64,000 nucleotides of DNA, taken from Chlorokybus atmophyticus. Its lineage: Eukaryota; Streptophyta; Chlorokybophyceae; Chlorokybales; Chlorokybaceae. Shown one piece after another: positions 39,613 through 51,648 of the stretch. The DNA lies in contig RHPI01002069.1 in the NCBI GenBank assembly GCA_009103225.1, positions 2,148,383-2,212,382 on the forward strand, read 5' to 3'. The notes under the pieces are model-generated. The model worked only from the letters and a program-made list of their open reading frames with translations, had not been told where the DNA came from and ran no database searches. Position numbers and translations under genes: made by a program. Positions within the stretch are counted from its first letter, which is position 1. Each line of letters opens with the position of its first letter.

Positions 39613-42600
39613 TCATGCTGGGTTCAGCACAACACGGCTGCGCTGCACCCGGTTGCCCCGCAACAGGTTGCTGAGCTGCCGCCAAGCAAGCTGCATGCGC
39701 GTGACGGCCACTTGCGCTATTATCGCCAAATACATCGCGGCAGCAGTGAGCAGCACACGGAAGCGTATGCCCGAAATGGTCGGCAGCCGCGTGAAACAGG
39801 ACATTAGAAAAGGCCACAACACCGCTTGCTTTGCTGAACTTGATTGCGTTGTCGCACCGGCCTGCTTTGTCTGCGCTCGCCGGGTCAGCCACCTCACACC
39901 CTTTGCAACAATAAGCGCGCGCAATGGAGCAGCTTCAACAGAAAGCAGACTCTCAGCCAACTTCTCCATGTCCTGCGCAAGACGAAGGTAAGGCCAATGT
40001 CAAGTGCTGTTACTGCAAGTTGGCGAATCGAAACAAGCTAATGTTCTCCACAAGAGGCAACAGCTGACTTACACTTTCGAGCATGGTTTGGCGGAAGCCA
40101 GCCCCTTGAGGTGACAGCAGAGTATTCACCAATGAAGAGGCTTGCGGTTGCAGCTCTGTTGCTTCTGTTGCATTCTTAGACGCAAATGCAGAGAGTGCCA
40201 ATGCCCGCTTCAGTCGCAACCGACCATCCGGGCCAAAAAGCAACTGCAACCAGCAAAGCCGCACTGAGTTGCATACGCTCATTGCTCCTGCGTGCTGCCA
40301 ACTGCAGCGAGCTCTCACCTGTTTTAGCAACGCTCTCATCTCAAATGAGTCGTCAGACAGCAGCCGGCGGACAACATAAGGGTATGCGGAGGCAAAAATC
40401 TTGAAATCTGGATCCGCACTGACAGCGATGCCTGTACACATCAGATGAGTTGCAACAACTTGTATACTCACAAAGTTGCATGCTATGTGTTCTTGCTGCC
40501 ATACCCTCCAGTGTAGCTAGTGAGCGCAGAACAATGGCGTAGTATGGTGGAAGCCTGAAGCGAAAGCGCAGCGCCAACTTGACCAGTATCTTTGAAACCT
40601 TCCATACAGTGTACAGGATGTTACTAAACTGGTCAGTTTGCTGCAAGGAACTGCATGCAACGCTGGGAGGAAGAGGTCGACACATGCACGGATTGTAACC
40701 TGGCCAAAGCGCAGCTGAGGGATGCCATCTTCTGTGATCAAAGGTACACCGTTTGACGTAAACGCCAGTTCAAGCGCTTTGGTAAACTCATCACGGTTAA
40801 CATATCGCGCAAGCACATCCATGTTGGTGAAGTCATATGACAGCTCCCGCCACTCAGCATTCACAAGGTGGACAATGGCTGCGAACATGGCTGACATGTG
40901 CCTCTTCTCCATGATGGTCAAGAGCCCAAAGTCGAGGTAGCTGTTGGCAGGTGCAGTGAGAACGTGCTGTGCTTGCTTCAACCAAGCAGTAGTTCTGGCT
41001 TACCCTAAGCGTCCACTCGGTGTCAGAAGCAAGTTACCGGGATGTGGATCGCCTGTAAGTTACAGGCTGTGATAAGCCAAACTTGACCCATTGAACTTGG
41101 TGATGAGCTAGAAGCTACGCGTTTGTGGCACATTTGTAGTCATCCAGCTACATGTAGTCATGTTACAGATGCAGACTCACCATGCATGACGCCTGTCTCC
41201 AGCAACTGAGCAAGAGAGCCTTGCACACCCATGTCAACCTGCATGGCACAGGCTCATCAGCGCATTGCGCACACCTATGACACGAGCCAACAACATGCAG
41301 CTGCATCCAGACTTGCCATGTACAGCAGCTGCTGTCGTGCCAGAAATGAGTCTTGACCACCAGCACGAGCGGTGGCTGCGAGGTCAGCAGGGCGTTGACC
41401 TTTGAGCCACTCCATGGTAAGCACACGCCGAGTGGTGTACGCTGGCAGGGTTCTCGGCACAACAATAAAGTCCAGGTGCCTGTGTGCGACCTGCAGCAAC
41501 GGTGTCAACCCCTCTTGATGGACAGGCCTTTACAACCAAGCAGTGGCGCATGCTCCGGAAGAGACATACCGCAAAACAAGCTGCATTCTCGGCTTCCATC
41601 TGATAGTCGATTTCCCCGAACAAGCCTTTGCCAACTTCATCTGCTATTAGACTGAGGTCCTGTCGTATCCCAGCTGCGCTCCTCAGAAGTAGCAACTGCC
41701 AAAGCACGGTTGAGTTTGAGAGATAGCGAGTAGTCCTGTGCAATGTCGAACTTGCTGTCCAAGTCTGGTACTGGCACCAGCATCAGTCCCGTTAACTGTT
41801 GATAAGATGCTCACCACTCTGCGCAGAATGAACACGTCCAGTGCAATCTGGTCGAGCACTCCAGGACGCTGAACCTTGACCGCGATGTCTGTGCCATCTT
41901 GCAACTGTCCTCTGAGAGATTGGGCAATACAGCCAGCAATCAGGCGCTGCGAGCAGGCCTCAAATCAACACCCACGTGCACGCAACCCAGTGAGCACTTT
42001 GCGTGAAGAGTTAGCTCTGAAGGCTGCTGCACGAAGATTACAACCTCGTACAACACCAGATGGCTTGCTGCTAGCATGGCTTTATGCCGTATGTGTTCAA
42101 CTGTAGCAAACCATAACCAGCTGCTAACTATGCCTTACCTGTAAACCTGGCCAAGGGATGCTGCAGCCACTGGCTCGTCAGAAAGCACTGGGAACACCTC
42201 CTGAACTGGCCGCCCAAGCTCCTGCTGAATGATGGCGTGCGCCATCACTGTCGCAAAAGGCGGCAGACGGTCTTGCAATCGCGACAGCACCTGCAGAATG
42301 CACGTTGTTCAGCAAGAGTTGATCGCAAACACGACACAAGACCCGAATATATGCAAAGGTACCTTGCTGAACTCTGGCCCAACCACATCCTCGCGCGATG
42401 CTAAGGTTTGGGCCAGCTTGATCCAAGCAGGCCCAAGCTTGATGACTGCCTGCTGGACTATCACCGCAACATCACCCACTGAAACTGGAGTCTTGGTGAC
42501 TCGCGCCCGAATTGTCTCATATGCAATGCGCGTGGCCAGCGCTGTGCCCAAGCTTGCAACCTGTCCACAACGTTCGATTTCTCATGAGCACGCTGCATCC

Positions 42601-43542
42601 AGCAGGAAGTGACAGCACCCTCCATTCGACACGACGTGACTTGCCTGGAGGAGGCGGAACACAACCAATGGCGGCCTCAGCGTGAAGTACAGGTTGATTG
42701 CATCTAGGTTATACTCGCGAGGCAGCATATTCTCCCACTGGCGCAGGCGGCTCTCAAGGCTGCTTGTCCATTCCACCAACCATTGCTCGTCTTCCTTCAG
42801 CAACTCATTGCCCGTCTTGCCTATACCAAGGTGCAATAAGGAAAAACATCCTCCTCCTGCTTAGCCCCACAAATCTTCCATCGTTGTATGCACTCACCAG
42901 GGTATTGGCGCGAGGGCCAAGGCAGGATAGGCACATGAACAGGCAGCTGTTGTGGGGTGTGCGCTGCTTGTGAACCAGTGTACACGCCTGTAGAGGAGGT
43001 GGTGGTGTTAGAGTATGTGAAGGAAGTGCTGGGGTCCGACCAAGGCGGCGCATTGTCAGCTGGTGCAGGTTCTTCAGAGGCAGTGCGCTGAACGACTGCA
43101 TTACAACGATATGAGCGCAGTGCAACAGTCTTGTCAACAAGCACAGGCATGCCCGATTGGTAGGTGCAAGTCGCCCCCCTTTTATTGCTAAGCCCGTAGA
43201 AAGCATACATATTGTCACGAAGAACATAGCGTCAGCAGCCCATGCCGATTTTTCCAACACGCTATGTGGGCAAAGTTTTCAGCCACCGCACAGACTACGA
43301 CCTCCTTAACCTCAACACAGCAGCGGTATTCTTAGCACTCAGGCCTGCTAAACTCAGTAGCCAGCAGCAGCAGTAATGTAATTTCAATACAATGACATGT
43401 ACCATCATCCCCGCCAGCAACAGCAATGCAGACCAGTCTCAGCCGCCTGTTTCCCCGGCAGCAGCTGCTGCTGCGTAATGACTGCAGCTGTCGCCTCCTC
43501 GCACACCGAGACGGACGCAGTAAAGCAGCAGGCGCCTGCCAT
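39613..43542 (-). CDS. ABC1/UbiB-family atypical kinase, probably chloroplast (ABC1K)
   Basis: ABC1K proteins are atypical kinases; many plant and algal members sit in plastoglobules or mitochondria and affect prenylquinone metabolism. The first ATG is at 43542 (MAGACCFTASVSVCEEATAA), a leader that could be a transit peptide. Downstream: LPREYNLDAINLYFTLRP (about 42690-42740); KLGPAWIKLAQTLASREDVV (about 42390-42450), the family KxGQ-like motif with PAW in place of GQF; QQELGRPVQEVFPVLSDEPV then AAASLGQVYR (about 42145-42235), the Ala-rich loop; DIAVKVQRPGVLDQIALDVF (about 41830-41890), with the VAIK-type lysine; LFGEIDYQMEAENA (about 41590-41630); VLTMEWLKGQRPADL (about 41400-41430); and VMHGDPHPGNLL-type text near 41030-41190. 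The C-terminal exon has a hydrophobic stretch (VLLTAAAMYLAIIAQVAV) and ends at 39613. Which ABC1K subgroup is undetermined. Confidence 0.88.
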
Positions 43543-44975
43543 GCCGCCGCCCCCACCCCCGCCATCCCCACCGCCGTAGCCGTCCCCCCCGCCCACAGCG
43601 ACGCTAAGCAGGCGGGCAGATGCTAGCGGCTAGAACCGGTTCATTATTGGCGACACTCGAACCAGATCACGAGCAATTTGGCGGGAAGCGATGCGCTGCA
43701 GTTTGAACCAAACAACACACTCGCAAGCTGGCGTGCAGAGAGTTTCTTCTCCATGCTGCTAGCTTCCGGCAAGCAGCTGGCGTGCAGAGAGTTTCTTCTC
43801 CATGTTGCTAGCTTCCGGCAAGCAGCATAGAGTACGCACGCACAAGAAGGCCAAGGCAGGGGTCATACCAGTAAAGGAATTGCTAGTTGTAGAAGCATGC
43901 TGTCAGCTGGAGAGCAGGTGGAAGGTTGAAGTCAGCTGAACAGGAGCCAACAGACGTTGTAACACAAGCAAGTGGGGTTCTGGTTTTCCTCGTTGTTTGA
44001 TTCATAGGTGGTGTGGCGAGGGGGAGTTGCTTGGTGGGTAGTGCTAGGTTTCGGAAGCCTTGGCAAGCCTTGCCTCCCGGCAGCAGGTTGCTGCTGCTTG
44101 ACAGTTCCTGTTCTCAACCTGCGGCACTGAGCTCTTGCCTCTCGCTTGGCTGCGAACTTGCATGTGAGGGCTGAACGGCAGGTGGGTTTGTAATGCATGT
44201 CGAGCTCTTTACAAGACCGTTGCAGAGGTGTTTCGCTGCTTTTGTAGTCTCAACCCAGTAAGAGGTGTCGTAATCATCTTATCAACAACGTTTTACGCAA
44301 TCACTAAGCGCGCATCAGCATGCTTGTATGGCTCTACTGCGGTATGAGGATTACGGCTGTACGAAGGAGTGGTATGCATGCCGTCGTTTTCCAATGGAAT
44401 GTGCCCTACATTCAAAGTTCGTTTCGACTGGGAACGAATTGCAGCAAGGGTGGACTTAGTTACGCGCAGTTCCGCGAACTGAACTCCCAACATACTGTGG
44501 TGGTAGTCATGGTCGTCTGTCGATCAGATGAATGGCACGTGTGATGAGCATGCTTGCGTGCCAACCTTTTTACAATGTGTTGAGCATCATCCAGCATGCC
44601 TGCGTGTCGCTCACATGCTCACTTAGTGTGCACTAAGGTGCTTGCAATGCTGACGGCACTGGTGCTTTAGATTCAGTCAGTTAGTGTGCATTCATGCCCG
44701 ATTGCGTGGTGGCATGCTGGCCTCTGTGGGTGTGCGTAAGCAGTTGGGAGTGAGCTTGTTGCAACCGCATGAACCGTGCGCATTGTTCAAAAGTAGTTCA
44801 TACACATGCCTGCGTGCGTGGGCAATGGTTGGGTGGGTGGGTGGGTGGGGCTATGGTGCATTGTTCAGTGCAGTCCGTCTATACTACTGTCCTTGATGCA
44901 ATTCAGGCAGGTTAACGCTTGTGTGATGATTGTACAGCCGCAGGTGATGCCTTGATGGACGCCACTGCATGACTC
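43543..44975. promoter_or_regulatory. Divergent intergenic region between ABC1K and MCM9
   Basis: About 1.4 kb between the two starts. It carries a 49-bp tandem duplication (43726-43823) and a GGGT run near 44828-44848. No extra gene was identified; frames here lack coding character. Confidence 0.45.
43726..43823. repeat. 49-bp tandem duplication
   Basis: Units 43726-43774 and 43775-43823 begin AGCTGGCGTGCAGAGAGTTT and end CTTCCGGCAAGC. They differ at one position (CATGCTGC versus CATGTTGC). The repeat lies upstream of the ABC1K start. Confidence 0.95.
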
Positions 44976-47360
44976 ATGGGAAGCGAGGATGAACCAGATA
45001 CTGGGGAGCAGGGAATAGAACTCGACAAGGAGTACCGCCAGGCATGTGACCGCTTTGTTGAGGAGTACTGCACCAAGCCCTCTTTTCCATCGGACCAACA
45101 TCCGCCAGCGCATCACGCAGTCGAGATATACTTCAGCACATTGGCTTATGCCAATGTTAGCCTTGCCGACCATTTGCTCAACAAACCTCGCCGAGTGCTG
45201 CCGATCATGGATGAGGCTCTGCAGCATTTGGCCAGCGAGCCGGGCAAGCCTCCATACATGCACGCAAGGATACGGCTTCCTGAATTGCCCGGCATGGACA
45301 TCCCAGGTGGTCAGATGAGGTCAAAGTATGCGGGCAGGTTGATCGCTCTCATAGGCACGGTCATCCGAGCGGGAGCAGTACACGTGTGGGAGGCAGCGCG
45401 ACACTATGGGTGTAACAAGTGCAAGCACAAGTTCAAGGTGGCCAATGATCCCGAAGTCGCAACTACCACGCGGCCTCCCGCACGCTGTCCTGCTGGGACA
45501 TGCTTGGGTAAAACATTTACAGAGGTGGGCATCGTCATGCGCGATCACCAAGAACTTGTGCTGAAAACCAACCACGAGCCCGTCATCGTACTCGCGGCGG
45601 ACGACTTAGCTGGCTCTTGTCGGCCAGGTGATCAAGTGCGTTTCAAGTCACTGCACTCACTGTTTGTCCTGCCTCTCAACCATAGCTAGAGCAAGCATGC
45701 ACTCTCTGAGCAATTCACGTTGTGTCTCCAGGTTCGCATTTGTGGTGCACTAGTTTACCGTTGGGCAATCATTGTGAAGGACAAAGGCGCGAAGCTGCCA
45801 AAAGTCATGGAAGCAGTTCACGTTGAGGTCCGCAACAATGCCGCTGCAGCTGCCGTTGCCGATGATGACGTGGCGGAGTTCGAGCACTTTTGGAGTACAG
45901 ATCGTCTGTCACTGCACAAGCGAAACACTGTAGTTCGTTCCGTGTGCCCGCAACTGAAAGGGCTTTGGATGCAAAGGCTTACCGTAGCGCTTGCCCTTGC
46001 TGGAGGCTCAGGCGGGCCTGGACTGAGGGCAGAATCCCACATCCTACTTGTGGGTGATCCTGGCAGCGGCAAGTCTCAGCTCTTGAGGTACTGCAGTCTG
46101 CAACCGACAACAATCTGCATTGCCACCGCACCATGTATGATAACATGTGCTGCAGGTTTGCGCAGAAGGCAGCAGTACGAGCTGTTGCAGCATCGGGAAC
46201 AGGTGTGACCTCTGCGGGTTTGACCTGTGCTGCTGTAAAAGGCAGTGGCGGTGAATGGGAGCTGGAAGCTGGGGCACTGGTGTTGGCTGATGGTGGGATC
46301 TGTCTCATCGATGAGTTTGAGGTAATTGATTGGACTCCATGCTGACTTTATGTATATTGGCAAGTTCTTTCAAGTGTTGAGGTGTTGCCACATGCAGGCT
46401 ATCCGCTCGCATGACCGACCTGCTGTACATGAGGCCATGGAGCAGCAGACGCTGTCGGTTGCAAAGGCTGGCATCGTGACCACGCTGTCAACACGTACAA
46501 CTGTCATCGCAGCCACCAACTTCAGTCGCAACAGCGACGATGCACTCTCACTGTCCGGTCCATTACTCAGTCGCTTTGACCTCGTACTACCTGTCCGAGA
46601 CAAGAATGACTCTGACTGGGATCGCTCTGTGAGCTCAAGTGTTCTCTCAAACAGGTGCTCGCTGGTTTGATGATACAAAACGCTTGTTGTGCATGTTGTT
46701 TGGGACTGATGTTAATGTTGCAGCCATGGAGGAGGGAGCAACAGTGCCGGCAATCTGCCGCATTGGCCGCTCAACATCCTGCGTAGATACCTGTCCTATG
46801 TCCGATCAGAGCTTCATCCGGTCCTCACCGAGAAGGCAGAATGCGTGTTGGCACAATACTACCAGCTACAGCGACGCGCGCAAGGACGCAATGCTGCGCA
46901 CACAACTGTGAGGTTACTTGAGGGGTTAATACGACTGACTCAGGTGTGCGCACTTTTGGTAACACATCTCTCACTGGCACATTGGCATGCAAGATGGTTA
47001 GTAATCCACGGATCTGTGCAGGCACATGCCAGGCTGATGTTTCGCAAGTATGCAGTCCAACAAGATGCTGTTTTTGCCGTATTGTGTGTCGATGTTTCCC
47101 TGAAGAGCGATCCAATGCTGCAAGCCCACACAGAGGTAACGCGCATCAAGTGGCACTGTACTCATAGATGTGGGTGTGGGTGTGGCTGTGGGTTTGGGTG
47201 TCCTTGCGCATGCTCACTAATGAACTCCACTCAGGCGCTGCTGTCTGACGACGCTGAAGTAAGTGACATTGATGACATTTACGAGCAGCACGAACCTCAG
47301 ATTTTGCAGCAGCTCGGTCTGTCTGTGGAAGGCGAAGACTATCAAAGCCCTTCTTCATAG
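44976..47360 (+). CDS. MCM9: MCM9 DNA helicase (MCM8/9 pathway)
   Basis: MCM9 forms a hexameric helicase with MCM8 that acts in homologous recombination and repair synthesis. Seven exons join in frame: 44976-45635, 45732-46087, 46156-46321, 46398-46654, 46724-46943, 47022-47135 and 47235-47360, giving 632 residues. Exon 1 has IRLPELPGM and zinc-type cysteines CNKCKHKF...RCPAGTC. Exon 2 has [11 protein letters not shown] and Walker [15 protein letters not shown]. Exon 3 has [11 protein letters not shown] and Walker [16 protein letters not shown]. Exon 4 has [23 protein letters not shown] and the arginine finger [14 protein letters not shown]. Exons 5-6 have [31 protein letters not shown] and [17 protein letters not shown]. 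The protein stops soon after the winged-helix region, without the long C-terminal extension of vertebrate MCM9. Confidence 0.94.
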
Positions 47361-47762
47361 CAGTTATCATGACCCAAGTTGCCATGCCTGCAGCTGTGTG
47401 GCCAGCAAGCTGTGTGCACAATGCTGCAACCGACCTCAGGAAGCAGCATAGCTGCAGGCAGGGAGGCCTGAACCTGCCACTTGCAGAGCCAAACACGTTC
47501 TTGTTCAGGGTCTCCCGACACCTGACAATAGCATGCAACCGCGTGCTGCATACATCTTGACATTCTGACATGCCATCATGTGGGTTATCTACCCTGATAA
47601 TCTAAAGGTATGTGTTGTCCCAAGTATATATCCAGCTAGCAGGGACTCTGCAAAGCATCTCATTCAGCAAATACAACAGTTCGATTGAGGGCTGCGCGTC
47701 TGAAACATTTTGCAAGAAGAATAGAAGCAATGCTGCTGTTGTCGTACTCGGCGTCCAGTTGA
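47361..47762. other. Convergent intergenic region (MCM9 / gluconokinase)
   Basis: About 400 bp between facing stop codons. No gene, repeat or RNA was recognised. Confidence 0.6.
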
Positions 47763-49132
47763 TTACTGACAGCGGCTCTCCAGCCCAAGAGCTTTCAGTG
47801 CCGCTTCGGCCGTCTCATCGGGTGAGCTGTTGATGTCAACAGATACGGCATTTTCCTCCTCAGTCACACCCTCCAGCGCCGCAAATTGCGAGTGCAGCAG
47901 CGATGCAGGCATGAAATGCCCGTGCCTACTCGCAATCCGCTGCTGTATCAACTCTTCTGAACCCTGCCAAGGCTCATCAGATACCCGTGACTAGGGTTGG
48001 TAAGAGTGCAGCACGAATGTCAGTTGGCAATGCACACGCAGTTGTTGCAATTACCCTGCCAGTTGGCAACAAATCATGTACCGACCGTATACCCTGCCGT
48101 CTTCCAGACAACATGCATACATATTGTAAGTGTGTGGTAACAGTCAAACGAACCTGCAGATGGACAAAACGCAACGATGGCCCAATGGTCTCAGAAAGGA
48201 ACCGTCTATAGCTGCGCTTAAGCGCCGAACATGATGCTACGGCACCCCTGTCACAGTGGACATGTCATGTCTCCAACAACATGAGAAACAGAGTACCGAA
48301 TGCTTACAATTCTTGTTGCTTGACAGCATCCGCAAGGGTGTGCAGCCATGGCCACCTGTCCTCGTCGGTCAGCGGCTCACCTCTTGCCATTTTCTCTGCC
48401 TTGGAGACAAAACACACAGAGTGCAGGAGAAGTTTACCTCAACACCAGCACGTGGCTTGCTCAGGCAATCAAGCGAAGTGTCTTGACCAATGCACAACTC
48501 AATCACCAATAGACCTTTGTTGTGTGGTGGATGAAAATCATCGCCCTCCAGGAAGGGGATATCCAACCGCCGCGCCAGGATGGTACCGACGGTGCTGATG
48601 ACACAGAGAACAAGTGCCGAAAAGTTGTACGTGATGCATGGTGACGTGTGCAAGTACAAATGACAGCAACATGAACATAACTGTATGTGAGCAGACTCAA
48701 TTAAAAAGTTTGCAAACGAGTTCAACTGCTCAGATGGGTTAGTTGATAGGTGCGTACCCAACAAGTTACCGACCGAGGTAGTCAATAGTGTGTAGAACAA
48801 CTCGTGTGTATACAAGCAGACCTCAGAAACAGAATGAGCTGATTACTTGTCAGTTGCATGGATTGGCACACATATTGTATGCTGCACTCAACAGCACAGC
48901 AGCTTTAAGCAGTACAGCTCAATACAGTATAGTGCAGTACAGCAAGCAGAACCTCGGGTTTCAAGCAGCCAGGCAAGGCAAGAGAGGGGTGTCACAGACA
49001 CGGCACATGTTCGCATGCATGTAGTATGCATATAGGTCCACGCACGCACGTTTTGCCTGACGCGGACACGCCCATGACGACAATGTCCAGGTGGCTGGCA
49101 CTGCCGCCGCCCAGCGGCCGCTCCACGCTCAT
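47763..49132 (-). CDS. Gluconokinase (GntK type)
   Basis: Phosphorylates D-gluconate to 6-phosphogluconate, feeding the oxidative pentose-phosphate pathway. Exon 1 (from the ATG at 49132) reads MSVERPLGGGSASHLDIVVM then GVSASGKT, the P-loop. Next: TVGTILARRLDIPFLEGDD and FHPPHNK (about 48510-48600); EKMARGEPLTDEDRWPWLHT (about 48330-48400), the family's 'KMASGEPLNDDDRKPWL' block; CSALKRSYRRFL then PSLRFVHLQ (about 48150-48220); and ASRHGHFMPASLLHSQFAAL and AVSVDINSSPDETAEAALK (about 47770-47930). The stop TAA is at 47763. At about 180 residues it has the usual small-kinase length. No strong targeting peptide is visible. Confidence 0.92.
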
Positions 49133-50089
49133 GTGGACAAAGCGGGTGCTCTGCACCAACACTGGAAGTTTAAAGCAGTCTCTTATTTACGAGCAACATC
49201 GTTTGCATGCAAGGAGAAATTTTCTCCGAGAAATGCTACCCGCCTGTCGCTGTCGCTGAACAACTGCGCAACACTGCCTACGGGACAGCCACCGTGCTTG
49301 ATTGCCGGTCGACCTTCTCACTCCGATGGTGATGGCCATGGTTGATGGTCGCCCGCTCTGCACTGATGATTTTTCTGCCGGCGGGATCCCGGCGGTGAGG
49401 AATGTGCTGCCATATAAGCACACCGTCGAGCCTCGTCTACGTCTAGCGGATAACAAGTGGTAGCCAAGCATAAAAAGAATACCGTCAGAGCCCCCCTTTC
49501 ATCACAGCCCCCCACCCAATCAATGAGGGGGGGTATTTTATTAGAGGGGGGCTTCTATTGATCGAGGGGGCGCGCGACGTCAAAGACGCCGTTTCGCGTT
49601 CGCCATCGCCTAGGCGGTAAAAGATGATGATAGTTTGCTTCTTCGTATTCGGCAACTGCGTTTTCAACGATGTCATTGCCTGATTTATGTAGTTGAATTG
49701 ACGCACCGCATCGTAACGGCGCTGCTATGTTTAATGTCTGGTATCAAATCAATAATAAACCGACTTCAGTTTACCGATTTCACAAGGGACCTCAATCTCG
49801 TTCGATGGAGTGCTCATTGAACACGGTCTCTTCAAATGTTTTTGGGCCATAGTGGAGGACATAGTTACACAAATGAAAATGACAGGGGTTTGGACGGTGA
49901 CGATTGAACATGTGCTCATCGAGTAATCTTATATTTTTGATCTAGCGCTTAAGTATTGCATGAGCTATTCCCCGTGTATATGCATATGCGGCCGTATTTA
50001 TCATATTACATGATGTTAAGTACAGCAAACAATTTAATACCGCGGTAAGTTGCCGCCTGAAGTGGCACCTTGTGCTCTCATTGACAATT
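49133..50089. other. Upstream flank of gluconokinase, no recognised gene
   Basis: Contains G/C-run rich sequence at 49488-49570 (AGCCCCCCCTTTC, GAGGGGGGGTATTTT, GAGGGGGGCTTC), reminiscent of the interior of the MITE at 38360 but without matching ends. No coding region was found. Confidence 0.45.
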
Positions 50090-50275
50090 ATACAAGCAAT
50101 TGCATACTATGAAGATGCGCTTTGGATGGCCGAGTTCTGGTTGCAGATGTCATTGACGCTTTGGGCTGATAGTCGCTGCTCAGCCAAACCCGCGCAACCC
50201 GCCAGTTGCGGGTGCCATGCCTAATGGGCCTTTGTCATGGGGATGCGTGATGATGTAACCAACCGAACAGCCGCA
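50090..50275. repeat. SINE-like dispersed repeat, copy 3 (tRNA-like head)
   Basis: Begins GCAATTGCATACTATGAAGA and contains TTTGGATGGCCGAGTTCTGG, which resembles the 5' end and A box of tRNA-Leu or tRNA-Ser (GGATGGCCGAGTGG). It then has GCCAGTTGCGGGTGCCATG and ends ACAGCCGCACC. Copies 1 and 2 share these words. Confidence 0.65.
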
Positions 50276-50802
50276 CCATTAATTATTAAAAATTATGGTA
50301 ACATGTCTATAAATATATATATATGTCTTACGGCTAAGCACATGTTGAAGTATACTTTGATATCGTGCGTAGATCCCTTATTTGTTTTAAGCAGTAGAGC
50401 TATGCTTTTCGTGTTACGAAGTAGTACGAGTGCATGCCATCAGGGATTACAGCAACATTTTTCAACTGATCAAGTTCCGTTGGTGATGCATAATACGTTT
50501 GATGCATACGCTTACCGCTAAAATAAGTATCAAACCATATATGGTGCGGATGTCCGCACCATAGGGCAATAGCGTGCGGTGGAAGCCCGCGAACCAGGGT
50601 TAAACCTGGCGTATCATTGCGAGAAATAACCATGCTCCCGATTCCCTCGATTGTCACCACCGATTTAGCGCTGACCGCGCCATACTTGGTTTGATAACAG
50701 TTAATGCTGAATATTGTTCACCGAGAAGGTTTAAAAGCACCATAAAAAACGAACTGACATCAAAACCGCGCGCGAGGTTACCTACCTTTATTGTTCCCGC
50801 CC

Positions 50803-50842
50803 GGACTCGAACCCAGGCATACGGCATACAAGTTATGCGCCA
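50803..50842 (-). other. tRNA-like fragment (B-box and weak A-box)
   Basis: On the minus strand GGTTCGAGTCC (50803-50813) matches the tRNA T-arm consensus. A weak A-box-like TGGCGCATAAC lies only about 20 bp upstream, too close for an intact tRNA, and the T stem does not pair well. Probably a tRNA-derived pseudogene or SINE remnant. Confidence 0.35.
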
Positions 50843-50921
50843 TGCCGGCTGCATCTTGTGGTCACTTATGTCGCAACTAGGGAATGAGGTTTAATGCAGA
50901 GTTTATATCGCAATCAGGCCG

Positions 50922-51078
50922 CACCTTTTGCCTCGCTGAGCCGTTGAGCAAAAGGTGCGACCTAACCGCTGCCAATTGACCGAGGCTGATTGTTGATTAA
51001 TTGGAGCAAAAGGTGCGCGACTCCATAGCCGCCAACTGACTGAGGCTAATTCTCGGTCAGTTGGAGCAAAAGGTGCGC
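50922..51078. repeat. Three tandem units of about 59 bp carrying GAGCAAAAGGTGCG
   Basis: GAGCAAAAGGTGCG starts at 50946, 51004 and 51064, with similar GCCAANTGACYGAGGCT spacer text. An inverted copy (GCACCTTTTGCCTC) sits at 50922. The last unit abuts the LTR fragment at 51080. Confidence 0.85.
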
Positions 51079-51079
51079 A

Positions 51080-51648
51080 TGTAACAGTCGAGGCCAAGTT
51101 TCATGATTTTATGACCTTTTTTGGCCCATGTATCGAGCACCACGTTTTCATGACTTATGACGGATATATGCGAGTTGTGAGTCTGCCGCAGATATCGACC
51201 AGAGCCCAGGACTAGTCCCGATAGATGCCAGAAAACGGAGGGCCTGTCCAGAAGGGCTTGACCAAATTTCTGGAAGGGCCTGGCTCCAAATAGTATAATC
51301 TTTTTATACGGGCACCAAATGAGGAGATCTTTTGTGCGTAGGAAAGGCGGAGGTCTAGAAGTGTACTTCAAGATTCTGCAAGATTATTTTAGCTTTTGGT
51401 TCCGTCTAGCGCTATAATCATCTAAATAGTAGCATGTGCAGATCGGTAGGGATAAAAAGACATTTCACTATGTGCAAAACAATCTTTAGCTCTTTTAATT
51501 TTTTGGTGCAAGCCTGGTGATGGTTAGTAGAGGTTGCTAGTGTGTGTCCACTTGTGTGTGCTTGCTTGTGTGACGATCCAAGGCGCTACACGTCGGAGTG
51601 TAGCTTCGAGCGCATACGCGTGCTTACGCAAATGGTAGGGCCGTCGCA
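51080..51648 (+). mobile_element. Decayed LTR fragment of the 52.4-58.4 kb chromovirus family, inverted
   Basis: Starts TGTAACAGTCGAGGCCAAG and follows the complement of the intact LTR through GAGTCTGCCGC, GCCAGAAAACGGAGGGCC, TCTAGAAGTGTACT and ACGATCCAAGGCGCTACACG, with many substitutions and small indels. The last 100 bp or so of the LTR is not recognisable. No internal domain adjoins it, so it is a solo or truncated LTR, far older than the intact copy and in the opposite orientation. Confidence 0.88.
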
